Shown here: positions 41,648 through 49,773 of the stretch, piece after piece | Numbering within the stretch: position 1 is the first letter of the stretch | How the letters are laid out: every line of letters begins with the position of its first letter | Source of the DNA: Mycobacterium lepraemurium | Lineage (GTDB): Bacteria > Actinomycetota > Actinomycetes > Mycobacteriales > Mycobacteriaceae | Assembly (NCBI GenBank): GCA_002291465.1 | Contig: CP021238.1 | Span: 3,968,001-4,032,000 of the forward strand | Direction: 5' to 3' | DNA: 64,000 bases | The notes under the pieces: generated by a model | The model's input: only the letters and a program-made list of their open reading frames with translations | The model's database searches: none | Told to the model about the DNA's origin: nothing | Position numbers and translations under genes: made by a program

Positions 41648-43020
41648 CTACCGGTGGCCGTGCCCGCCGCCGAACCCGTGGCCCCCGCCGAACGGGTCGT
41701 GACCGCCGAACGGGCCGTGACCGCCGAACGGGCCGTGACCGCCGAAGGGGCCGTGACCGGGCGCGGGTGGGCGGGCGAGCGGCACGCGCGGCGGCGGAAC
41801 GAACACCGGCGGCGGCAGGACGGGAACGGGGACGGCGATGGGCGGCGGGGCCGGGGGCGGTGGTGCGATCGGGTGCGGCGCGGCCAGCGGCCGCGGCGGC
41901 GTGATCTTCGGCTGCGCCTGGACCGGCGGCGCGGGCGGGGACGGCGCCGGAGCGGGGGCGATGATGTTCTCGGTGGGGCTGGGCCGCAACGCGGCGGTGG
42001 GCCGGATGCTGATCGCCAGGGCAATCTCCAGCGCCACCACGGCGGCGATGAAAATCACCGCCAGGGTGCTGCTGACCAGCAGCAGCGACTTGCGCCGCCG
42101 GGCGCGTTCATCGAGGTCGATCAATGTCTTGGCCTCGGCGTCATCGTCGGGAACCGCGCTGTAGGCGACGTTGACCTTGCCCTTGCCGGCATCGGCAGCC
42201 TGCGCCGCGATGCGGCTGTGGTACTCGGGCTGATAGCCGGGCAGCAGGCCGAGAGACTGCCCGGCCAGGGCGAGCGTGTCGACCTCTCCGGTGCCGGGAT
42301 CCAGCGCGTAAGCCAGCGCGGCGGTGGACGACGCGAACAGCGGCGCGTTCGACGACGCCAGTGCGGCGCCCCTAGCCAGGGCCATCTCCGGCTCGTCCGG
42401 CACCGACAGCTCCAGCGACGTCGCGGCTTCCAGCGCCGGCTTGATCAGCGGGACGTCGACGCCGGAGCCGACCAGGACCAGGCCCTCCGGACGGGTTGGC
42501 AGGGACTCGGCGCTGGCGGCCATGTCGACGAGTTCGGCCACCGCCTGGTCCCCGTCCTCCGGCAGGGGCCGACAGCGGACCTCCGAGACCGAACCGTCGG
42601 CGGTGTCGACCACCGCCATCGTCGCGCTGTAGGGCTCGACGAACAGCATCGCGGTCCGCGCGTAGTGGTGGCGTCGCCGAAGGCCTGGATCAGTGCTGCG
42701 GCGGCCATGAAGGCCGAGACCAGCATGACGTTTTCCACCTTGTGCGCGATCAAGACGTCGCGCAGCATGGCCGCCTCGACGTGATCGGTCCAGGTAACGC
42801 CGGTCGAGGCGAGCTGGTAGCCGCTGTCGGCGGCACCCTCCCGGGTGCCGAGGATCGCCGAGATGACCTGGTCGGGGGCGGTGCCGGGGAGGGCGGTTCG
42901 TCGGGTGTCAACGTCGAAGTCGTCCTCGTCGACGGTGACGCCGTCGGCGCTTTCGGCTTCGGCCAGGACCATGCGCACCTTGGTCGGCGTCATCACGACG
43001 CCAAGCACGATGCCCGCCAC
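41648..43020 (-). pseudogene. DUF7159-family paralogue 3, single frameshift
   Basis: From GTG 43020 the protein reads VAGIVLGVVMTPTKVRMVLA and continues family-like to AFGDATT. One base is missing near 42667 (ACCACTACG where ACCAACTACG would restore ATNYARTAMLFVEP). The rest is complete, with GLVLVGSGVDVPLIKPALEA, a transmembrane helix (LAVIFIAAVVALEIALAISI), a Pro-rich stretch and a tail of GHGPFGG repeats. Repaired length is about 457 residues. This is the freshest-looking lesion in the cluster and could also be a sequencing error. Confidence 0.7.
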
Positions 43021-43264
43021 TGCTTCTAGCCCCCTGGCCCATTTGCTGCGCCGCCCGACACGCCCCCGGGCAGCATCCCTATTGCGCGTTCGCCACGAAT
43101 TTCCCCGCCGCAGCTGAGTCCGGCTCACAACCCAAGCCATTTGCTGGGCTGATAAAATCCTGGTGGACGAGGCAGCGTCTTTTCGCCAGCCTCAATACCG
43201 CAACCCTACTCGTGTGATCTCGACCGGCGTCGTGGCGCGGGTCGACGGAGTGGTCGGCGCGGGG

Positions 43265-44012
43265 CTATTTGTGCCCGCCACCCGATCCACCGGTGCCGCC
43301 CGGGCCACCGGAACCCGCGGTGCCGCCCGAGCCACCGGCGCCGAGGGTGGGAACGTGACCGCCGCCCGAGCCACCCGAACCACCGGCACCGGGGGTGGGC
43401 GCGTGACCACCGCCGTAGTTGCGTAGTTGCCGGGGCCGTCCGGCTTGGGCGGCGTGCCTTCGCCGGGCGGGGTCTGGTGCTGCGGCGGTGACTGCGGAAC
43501 AGTGCCGCCGACCTGCGGAGGCGACGGCGGCTGCGGGACGCGCACCGGCGGTTGCACCGGTTGCGGAACCGACAGCCGCGGCGGCGCCAGCAGCTGCGGC
43601 GGGCTCACCGGATCGGGCACGGGATGCGGACCGGCACCGGAACCGGGACCGGCGGGACCACCACCGGAACCGGCACCACCGGCGGGGCCGCGGGGATCGG
43701 CGGCGCCTCCGGAAGCGGCGGCGCAGCCGGCGGCAGGGCGGCCGGCAAAGGCGCGGCGACCGGCAGGCTCAACGGCTTGGGCACCGCCACCGGCTCGGGC
43801 ACGCTGATCTTGGGCTGCGGTGCCGCCTGCACCGGCGGCGGTGCCGGCGCCTGCTCGGTGGGAACGATCAGATGTTGATTCGGGGTAGGTTGCAACGCCA
43901 CGGTTCCGGTGGTGCGGATGCCGATCGCCAGCGCGATCTCCAGCGCCAGCACCGTGCTGATGCCAACCACCACCAGCCCGCTGCCCACCAACAGGACCGG
44001 CCGTCGACGCGG
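43265..44012 (-). pseudogene. DUF7159-family paralogue 4, 5'-truncated fragment
   Basis: Only the C-terminal half remains: a basic RRRPVLLVGS stretch, a transmembrane helix (VVVGISTVLALEIALAIGIR), and a Pro/Val-rich segment. A frame change near 43610 and another near 43420 are needed to reach a Gly-rich end (GGSGGSGGGHVPTLGAGGSG), which stops at 43265. At about 44012 similarity ends abruptly at a junction with a phosphotransferase fragment on the other strand. The missing N-terminal domain is about 270 residues. Confidence 0.65.
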
Positions 44013-44437
44013 CTCACTACCAGTTCGCCAATGTGATGTTCGCGGACGGCGAGCCGGCGCGCCTGGCCGCCATCGTGGACTGGGAGATGACGACCGTCGG
44101 GGATCCGCTGCTCGATTTGGCGTGGTGCCTGCTGGGCTACGACGGTGAAAACCCGCGGGAGGACGGGTTTTATCTCGACATGCGCGGGATGCCTTCGCGC
44201 AGCGAGCTGTTGGAGCACTACGAATCCGTCAGCGGCCTGTCCACCGAGAACATCGACTACTACCTGGTGCTGGCAAACTAGAAGCTCGGAATCGTGCTGG
44301 AGAAGACATACGCAGCGGGGGTGCGCGGTGGCTCCCGACACGAAGGAGTCGACCCCAAGATCACCGAGGCGTTCGGGGCGATGATCCCGCAACTGATCGC
44401 GGCGGCAGCCGAGCTGGCCCGCAAGCTGGGAAAATGA
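44013..44437 (+). pseudogene. Phosphotransferase (APH-fold) C-terminal remnant
   Basis: The fragment begins inside the catalytic loop (YQFANVMFADGEPARLAAIV) and continues with DWEMTTVGDPLLDLAW, the Mg-binding DxD-like region of aminoglycoside-phosphotransferase-fold kinases. An in-frame TAG at 44279 (VLAN*KLGIVLEKTY, probably from TGG) breaks the rest; the same frame then runs to TGA at 44437. The N-terminal two thirds were removed by the junction at about 44012. It ends 1 base before the SDR start, so the two once formed an operon. It resembles the intact kinase at 47.8 kb. Confidence 0.75.
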
Positions 44438-44438
44438 A

Positions 44439-45203
44439 ATGGGTTATGCCGAACGGCTTTTCGACCTCACCGATCGGGTGGTCCTGATCACCGGCGGCAG
44501 CCGCGGACTGGGACACGAGATGGCGTTCGGCGCGGCCCGCTGCGGCGCGGACGTGGTGATCTCCAGCCGCAACCTGGACAACTGCGTCGCCACCGCGCAA
44601 CAGATCGAGCACGAGACGGGGCGGCGCGCCATGGCGTATCAGGTGCACGTCGGGCGCTGGGACCAGCTCGACGGGCTGGTCGAGGCCAGCTACGAACGGT
44701 TCGGCCAAATCGACACGCTGATCAACAACGCGGGTATGTCGCCGTTGTACGACAAGCTGACCGACGTCACCGAGAAGCTGTTCGACGCCGTGGTCAACCT
44801 CAACCTCAAGGGCCCGTTCCGGTTGTTGGCGTTGGTCGGTGAGCGCATGGTGGCGGCCCGCCGCGGATCAATCATCAACGTGAGCACCTCCGGGTCGCTG
44901 CGGCCGACGCCGGACATCGTCCCCTACGCCGCGTCCAAGGCCGGGCTCAATGCCCTGACCGAAGCGCTGGCCAAGGCGTTCGGACCGGCGGTGCGGGTCA
45001 ACACCCTGATGGCCGGGCCGTTTCTGACCGACGTGAGCAAGGCCTGGAATCTGGAAGCGGCGCAAGAGAATCCGTTCCGCCATCTCGCGCTGCAGCGCGC
45101 CGGGGATCCGCTTGAAATCGTCGGCGCCGCACTGTTTTTGGCCTCCGATGCGTCCAGCTTCACCACCAGCTCGATCCTGCGGGCCGACGGTGGAATCCCC
45201 TGA
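44439..45203 (+). CDS. Short-chain dehydrogenase/reductase
   Basis: A 254-residue SDR. The cofactor motif is ITGGSRGLGHEM near residues 17-28, then LINNAGMSPLYD, the catalytic Ser in INVSTSGS and YAASK near residue 157; it ends SSILRADGGIP as in FabG-like enzymes. An Arg after strand 2 (SSRNLDN) favours NADPH. ATG 44439 lies immediately after the phosphotransferase remnant. It is the only undamaged gene between 43.3 and 46.2 kb. The remnants around it (phosphotransferase, acyl-CoA dehydrogenase) suggest it belonged to a fatty-acid or steroid degradation operon. Confidence 0.85.
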   Translation: MGYAERLFDLTDRVVLITGGSRGLGHEMAFGAARCGADVVISSRNLDNCVATAQQIEHETGRRAMAYQVHVGRWDQLDGLVEASYERFGQIDTLINNAGMSPLYDKLTDVTEKLFDAVVNLNLKGPFRLLALVGERMVAARRGSIINVSTSGSLRPTPDIVPYAASKAGLNALTEALAKAFGPAVRVNTLMAGPFLTDVSKAWNLEAAQENPFRHLALQRAGDPLEIVGAALFLASDASSFTTSSILRADGGIP

Positions 45204-45221
45204 TCCCGATGAGGAGCGATT

Positions 45222-45265
45222 GAGATATCCTGGGCTTTTTCTACCGAGCCGGAATTCGAGGCCGC
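45222..45265 (+). pseudogene. Acyl-CoA dehydrogenase 5' remnant
   Basis: Directly after the SDR, GAGGAG precedes a short frame reading EISWAFSTEPEFEA, which matches the usual N-terminus of mycobacterial FadE proteins (WDFSTEPEFQ-like). No start codon remains (ATT in its place). Similarity ends at about 45265, where sequence of the opposite-strand alkyl sulfatase begins. Only about 14 codons survive. Confidence 0.5.
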
Positions 45266-45947
45266 CTCGCCCATGGACGCGGCCTGGCCGAGCCCACAGC
45301 CCACATGGTCGCGGGGCCCGCGCGGCAGCAGCGTCCCGTACATGTAGGTGGCGCGGCGCAGCATCACCGGGCCGACGTAGACGTTCTCCTGCACCGCATG
45401 TTCGACGAAGCCTTCCGGCGCCAGCACCGCCACCCGGCCGGCATCGACGTCGGCTTGGGTGGTGGCGCCCAGGACGCCGCCGAAATGGTCGACGTGGCTG
45501 TGGGTGGAGATCACCGCGACCACGGGCCGGTCGGCCGCCGCGATGCGCGGTACAGCGTCAGCGCCGCCGCGGCCACCTCGGTGGACACCAGCGGATCGAT
45601 GACGATGATGCCGGTGTCGGTTTCCACGAACGTAACGTGACGTTGGAGATGTCAAGGCCGCGAACCTGATAGATGCCCGGAACCACTTCGTAGAGGCCGT
45701 GTTTGGCGGCCAGCGTGGACTGCCGCCACAGGCTGGGATGCACCGACGTGGGCGCGGGCCCGTCCAAGAAGGCGTAGGCGTCGTTGTCGAACACCACGCG
45801 GCCGTCGGCGCCCCGCACCACGCACGGCGACAACGCGGCGATGAATCCACGATCGGCGTCGCGGAAATCCGCGTCGTCTGAAAACGGCAGCACGCATGCG
45901 TGATGGGCCACCTCGATGACCGGGCTGGGAGGTTTGTGGTCCATCAC
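45262..45947 (-). pseudogene. Alkyl sulfatase (metallo-beta-lactamase fold, Rv3762c-like) remnant
   Basis: From ATG 45947 (or 45944) the protein reads PPSPVIEVAHHACVLPFSDD and YEVVPGIYQVRGLDISNVTL. Frame changes near 45620 and 45540 lead to VVAVISTHSHVDHFGGVLGA, the zinc-binding THSHVDHFGG motif, and DVDAGRVAVLAPEGFVEHAV. Similarity ends near 45265 at GLGQAASMGEAAS, so the C-terminal 60% (dimerisation and SCP2-like domains) is gone. Alkyl sulfatases free alcohols from sulfate esters. Inactive. Confidence 0.75.
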
Positions 45948-46005
45948 AACAACCTTGCCACCAACGCGGCCTTAACCGAATCGAAACAATTTCGCCGAAC
46001 CTCTT

Positions 46006-46143
46006 GTTCCAGCCCTCGTAGCGCAGCGCCATCGACACCATTTCGGCCAGCACGGCTTCGTCGTCGACGACGAGGACATTGATCGGGTTGCCGTCGGCGC
46101 GGCACATGACGACCCGCTCGGCTGAGGCTCGCGGCTGGCTCAC
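46006..46143 (-). pseudogene. tcrX: TcrX-like response regulator, N-terminal remnant
   Basis: GTG 46143, with GGGAG upstream, opens SQPRASAERVVMCRADGNPI then NVLVVDDEAVLAEMVSMALR, a receiver-domain start with the acidic DD pair, closely resembling M. tuberculosis TcrX (Rv3765c). Similarity stops at YEGWN near 46006. The phosphoacceptor Asp, the rest of the receiver and the DNA-binding domain are missing. Beyond the junction comes the alkyl-sulfatase upstream region. In M. tuberculosis tcrY and lpqH lie between these genes, so they were deleted here. Confidence 0.7.
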
Positions 46144-46217
46144 ATCTCCCAGTATCCGTCGCCGGCTGAGCCGAGGCTATGCCCTACCTTTGCGTGGCCT
46201 GTGAAACGGCCGGCCGG

Positions 46218-46373
46218 TCAGTACCAGTAGCGCCGGCCGGCGACCGGGCGACCGATCGAGCCCAGGATCCACAGCACCGCGCCGATCACCAGCAGCACGA
46301 TGCCCAGCGTGGACAGCACGGGCACGTGGAAGAAATACCCGAGCACCAGCAGCACAGTTCCTAAGATGACCAT
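46218..46373 (-). CDS. Small DUF6131-like membrane protein
   Basis: A 51-residue protein, MVILGTVLLVLGYFFHVPVL followed by a second helix (GIVLLVIGAVLWILGSIG) and the tail RPVAGRRYWY. Two hydrophobic helices joined by a short turn and a basic C-terminus match the small DUF6131-type membrane proteins common in actinobacteria. GAAGGAA lies just upstream of ATG 46373. Function unknown. Confidence 0.7.
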   Translation of the reverse strand: MVILGTVLLVLGYFFHVPVLSTLGIVLLVIGAVLWILGSIGRPVAGRRYWY

Positions 46374-46394
46374 TTCGATTCCTTCGGGTCGCAG

Positions 46395-46622
46395 TTAGAT
46401 GTTGATCGATTGCATCGAACTTGGTTGCGGCAGATGGCAATCCGTAACTTTCGGGTTGACGCCGAAGTAATTCAACGGTCCGGCGATCACGGTCACCGCA
46501 ACCGTGCCCGCCGACTCGCATGTCATTTGGCCGTTTTTGAAGTAATCACGCTGCCACGCCGTGAAAACTTCGATCAGCAACCACACCAACGCGACTGTTC
46601 CGATGATCCCGCTGCCACGCAT
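46395..46622 (-). CDS. Small single-pass membrane protein
   Basis: A 75-residue protein: an N-terminal helix (GIIGTVALVWLLIEVFTAW), then a short polar segment with QMTCESAGTVAVTVIAGPLN and a second Cys near the C-terminus (VTDCHLPQP). The two Cys may pair outside the membrane. ATG 46622 has GGAGG six bases upstream; an upstream in-frame ATG at 46664 lacks such a site. No family recognised. It lies 21 bases upstream of the DUF6131-like gene. Confidence 0.55.
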   Translation of the reverse strand: MRGSGIIGTVALVWLLIEVFTAWQRDYFKNGQMTCESAGTVAVTVIAGPLNYFGVNPKVTDCHLPQPSSMQSINI

Positions 46623-46790
46623 CGTGACCTCCAAGGTGGTCGAGAAGAAGATTTCTCGTGACAACTGAAATTACCCGTTGAACCCATGTTTAAACATGCA
46701 TTTGGTTATGCCCGGGACCGCCGCTGAATTCGGGCGGCCCGCGCCGGGTCCGTGAAATTAACGGCGCCGCTTACGATGTCGGCGTTCGAC

Positions 46791-47735
46791 TCAGCCCACC
46801 CGCCGCTGCGCCGAGACGTACAGGGTGGGCGGCATCGACTCCTCAGCGCCCTGCGGAACGCTTCGGCCGTAGCGGGCCATCAACTCCGCGAACGTCGCCG
46901 TCTCGACGTCCCACCCGCGCTCGCGCAGCCAGCAATCGACCGACGTGCGCTCCTCGGGATACCACAGGTCGTCGAAGTCGGTGATCTCGGCGTCGACCAG
47001 TTTGGCCGCCGCGGCGCGCATCCGCCGCATGTCCTCGCGCTGGCGGGCCAGCCGGTCGGGATCGGTGAATCCCGAGTCGGGCACATTGGACGCCAGCCGG
47101 CTGCCCGGCACGCTCAGCGCATCGATCCGCTCGAACAGCAGGTCCTGGGCCTGCGCCGGCAGGTAACGAACCAGCCCTTCGGCCGACCACACCGCCGGCC
47201 GCTAGGCGTCAAATCCAGCTTCCTCCAACGCTTTTGGCCAGTCCTGACGCAGATCGATGGGCACGTTGACCAGTTCCGCTTTGGGCTGGGCGCCGTACTC
47301 ACGCAACGTGGTCGACTTGAATTCCAGCACCTTGGGCTGGTCGAGCTCGTAGACGACGGTGCCGACCGGCCACGGCAGCCTCCAGCTACGGGCGTCCAGG
47401 CTGGCGGCCAGGATCACCACCTGCCGCACTCCAGCGTCGGCCGCGGCGAGGAAGAACTCGTCGAAGAACGCGGTCCGGGTGGCCATGAAGTCGATCATCA
47501 GCTGCAGCCGGCCGCGCAGGTCCGGCTCGAGGTCGTCCGCCTTGGTCAGCAGCGCCGGGTCGGCATAGATGCTCCACATCCCCTTGCCAGCGGCCTCGAC
47601 GAAAATGCGCGCAAACGGGTCGCTGATGAGCGGGTTTTCGCTTTCGGTCTCCGCCGCGCGGGCGGCGGCCACACCCAGTGCGGTGGCGCCCACGCTTTGG
47701 GTGATGTCCCAGGAATCGTTATCGGTCCGCGGCAT
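46791..47735 (-). pseudogene. SAM-dependent methyltransferase (Rv3767c-like) with one nonsense codon
   Basis: ATG 47735 opens MPRTDNDSWDITQSVGATAL, the family N-terminus, followed by VRQVVILAASLDARSWRLPW (SAM-binding loop) and VVYELDQPKVLEFK. TAG at 47202 (AGFDA*RPAVWSAEGL, one base from TCG) interrupts the frame. The same frame continues through ERIDALSVPGSRLASNVP to RVG at 46791. Total 314 codons, equal to M. tuberculosis Rv3767c. The class is related to leucine carboxyl methyltransferases; substrates are unknown. One change would restore it. Confidence 0.85.
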
Positions 47736-47825
47736 ACCGGCCATTGTTCCAGCCGCTGTCCTAATCTTCTTCCCAGACGGTCGACGGCTTCTTCCCGGAC
47801 GGTCGACAGGTTGCAAGGGAGTGCG

Positions 47826-48890
47826 ATGACGCCCACCTCACCCGAGGGCATGACCGTGGACGCGGTGGATCTACCGGCGGTTGCCGACTGGATGTCGGCG
47901 CAGGGACTCGGCGAGGGCCCGCTGCACGACGTCGCCACCCTGACCGGCGGCACCCAGAACGTCATGCTGCGGTTCAGCCGGGCCGGCCGGTCCTACGTGC
48001 TGCGCCGCGGGCCGCGGCACCTGCGCCCGCGCAGCAACAACGTGATCTTGCGGGAGACGAAAGTCCTTGCCGCCCTGGCTGGTTCGGATGTGCCCCACCC
48101 GCACCTGATTGCCGTGTGCGACGACCCCGGCGTGCTGGGCGACGCGGTGTTCTATCTGATGGAACCGGTGGGCGGATTCAACGCCGGCGAGGGCCTGCCG
48201 CCGCTGCACGCCGGCAATCCGCAGGTGCGCCACCAGATGGGCCTGTCAATGGCAGACGCGCTGGCCAAGCTGGGCGCCATCGACCACGTGGCCGTCGGCC
48301 TCGCCGACTTCGGCAAGCCGGAGGGCTTCCTGGAACGGCAGGTGCCGCGCTGGCTTTCGGAATTGAAGTCCTACAGCCAATACGACGGCTATCCCGGACC
48401 GCAGATCCCCGGCATCGACCAGGTTTCGGCGTGGCTGGAGCGGCACCGGCCGGCGCACTGGACACCGGGCATCATGCACGGCGACTACCACGCGGCCAAC
48501 GTGATGTTCTCCCGCACCGGGCCCCAAGTGGTCGCCATCGTCGACTGGGAGATGTGCACCATCGGCGATCCGCTGCTGGACCTGGGCTGGCTGCTGGCCA
48601 CCTGGCGCCAGCCGGACAGTTCGGCCGTGTTCAGCCACGCCCTGGGCGGGCAGGAGGGATTGGCCAGCACCGACGAGCTGTTCCACCGCTATGCCGCCAA
48701 CACCAGCCGCGACTTGTCGCACATCGCCTGGTACACCGTGCTGGCCTGCTTCAAGCTGGGCCTCGTGATCGAGGGGACGCTGGCCCGGGCCTGCGCGGGC
48801 CAGGCCGAGAAGGAAGTCGGCGACCAATTGCACGCTGCCACGGTGCATTTGTTCGAGCGGGCGCTGCGACTCATCGACGAGCAGGGCTGA
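47826..48890 (+). CDS. fadE36: Phosphotransferase-fold protein (Rv3761c/FadE36-like)
   Basis: A 354-residue APH-fold kinase-like protein. The nucleotide-binding loop region is LTGGTQNVMLRF, then YVLRRGPRHLRP. The catalytic loop is MHGDYHAANVMFS (HxDxxxxN), followed by IVDWEMCTIGDPLLDLGW, the Mg-binding Asp. M. tuberculosis Rv3761c is labelled FadE36 although it belongs to this fold and not to the flavin acyl-CoA dehydrogenases. The substrate may be a fatty or hydroxyacyl compound, by association. ATG 47826 is chosen (MTPTSPEG); it is divergent from the methyltransferase gene by 90 bases. Intact. Confidence 0.8.
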   Translation: MTPTSPEGMTVDAVDLPAVADWMSAQGLGEGPLHDVATLTGGTQNVMLRFSRAGRSYVLRRGPRHLRPRSNNVILRETKVLAALAGSDVPHPHLIAVCDDPGVLGDAVFYLMEPVGGFNAGEGLPPLHAGNPQVRHQMGLSMADALAKLGAIDHVAVGLADFGKPEGFLERQVPRWLSELKSYSQYDGYPGPQIPGIDQVSAWLERHRPAHWTPGIMHGDYHAANVMFSRTGPQVVAIVDWEMCTIGDPLLDLGWLLATWRQPDSSAVFSHALGGQEGLASTDELFHRYAANTSRDLSHIAWYTVLACFKLGLVIEGTLARACAGQAEKEVGDQLHAATVHLFERALRLIDEQG

Positions 48891-48898
48891 ACGTCTAA

Positions 48899-48952
48899 TT
48901 CTTCTTTCGTGCCGCCTTCTTCTTTCGTGCCGCCTTCTTCTTTCGTGCCGCC
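48899..48952 (+). repeat. Three 18-bp repeats, each with a GTG
   Basis: TTCTTCTTTCGTGCCGCC occurs three times in tandem. Each copy places an in-frame GTG (48909, 48927, 48945), so the first residues of the following protein read VPPSSF twice and then VPPYPEE. There is no purine-rich ribosome-binding site within the repeats. Confidence 0.9.
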
Positions 48953-49405
48953 CTATCCCGAGGAACCGGACTACTACTCCGAGCCCACCCAGGCCGCCCG
49001 ATACGGCGGCGGGTACGACGAGTACGGCGGGTATGACGACCGCCCGCCGCCAGAGCCGTCGACGCCCTGGTATCGCCGCCCGGCGGCGCTGGTCGCCTTC
49101 GGCGCGCTCGGGGTGCTGCTGCTAGGCGCGGTCGTCTTCGCCGCGGTCAAGCTGGCGACGAGTTCCCCGGCGCACGGCCCGGCGACAACCACCCCGACGA
49201 CGACTCCGTCCACCACCACGCCGGTGACCACCACGACCCGCGAACCCCGGCACCACGGCGGCGGTGGCGTGGCGCCCCGGCCCCGACCCAGACGGTGACC
49301 GAGACCGTCCCGCCGTCGAGCACCGACACCCCCACCACGACCGAGCCGCCCAGCACGGTCACGGTGTCGCCGAGCACCGAGACGAGCACGGTCCCCAAAC
49401 CGTGA
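48909..49405 (+). pseudogene. Single-pass membrane protein (Rv3760-like), frameshifted
   Basis: A Tyr/Gly/Asp-rich cytoplasmic part (YGGGYDEYGGYDDRPPPEPS) leads to STPWYRRPAALVAFGALGVL, one transmembrane helix, and a Thr-rich tail. Position next to the FadE36-like gene and the design match M. tuberculosis Rv3760. Near 49270 the frame shifts: the native end seems to be PTQTVTETVPPSSTDTPTTT, stopping at TGA 49403. That frame also continues after the TGA as GGDPYGGPFGGPFGGR to 49468, so the TGA may itself be a mutation. The true start is blurred by the 18-bp repeat. Confidence 0.55.
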
Positions 49406-49492
49406 CCGAACCGCCGCGGCGGGGACCCGTACGGCGGCCCATTCGGCGGGCCGTTCGGTGGGCGTTGACGCGAAGAAAGCTGACTGAAAAAG

Positions 49493-49565
49493 CGCGCCCG
49501 AAGGGATTCGAACCCCTAACCTTCTGATCCGTAGTCAGATGCTCTATCCGTTGAGCTACGGGCGC
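49493..49565 (-). tRNA. tRNA-Arg (anticodon ACG)
   Basis: A 73-nt cloverleaf on the minus strand. The acceptor arms GCGCCCG and CGGGCGC pair, the D arm is GCTC-AACGGATA-GAGC, the anticodon stem is TCTGA/TCAGA with loop CTACGGA (anticodon ACG), and the T loop is TTCGAAT. CCA is not encoded; CTTTT follows directly. Confidence 0.95.
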
Positions 49566-49601
49566 CTGTTCTTCAGTTGTGGTTCCGCTAGGAGGACCCA
49601 G

Positions 49602-49690
49602 CGGAGGCGAGAGGATTTGAACCTCCGGTCCCCTTGAAAGGGGACAACTCATTAGCAGTGAGCCCCATTCGGCCGCTCTGGCACGCCTCC
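49602..49690 (-). tRNA. tRNA-Ser (anticodon GCT)
   Basis: An 89-nt class II tRNA on the minus strand with paired acceptor arms GGAGGCG/CGCCTCC, anticodon loop CTGCTAA (anticodon GCT), a long variable arm (GTCCCCTTTCAAGGGGAC hairpin) and T loop TTCAAAT. It lies 36 bases upstream of tRNA-Arg on the same strand, so both are probably one transcript. Confidence 0.95.
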
Positions 49691-49773
49691 CTTGGACTTT
49701 CCGAGGGTACCGACCCCTTTCCGGTCTCGCGGAACCGGCCATACTGTACACAGTGGGGACATAAACTGTCGAA

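Noticed and set aside
43192..44036. Independent Pro-rich genes on either strand
   Set aside because: The pieces align in order with the C-terminal half of DUF7159 paralogues, so they are one fragmented gene.
49493..49690. Integrated element at the tRNA pair
   Set aside because: Both tRNAs are complete, and I see no integrase gene or repeated tRNA 3' end nearby.
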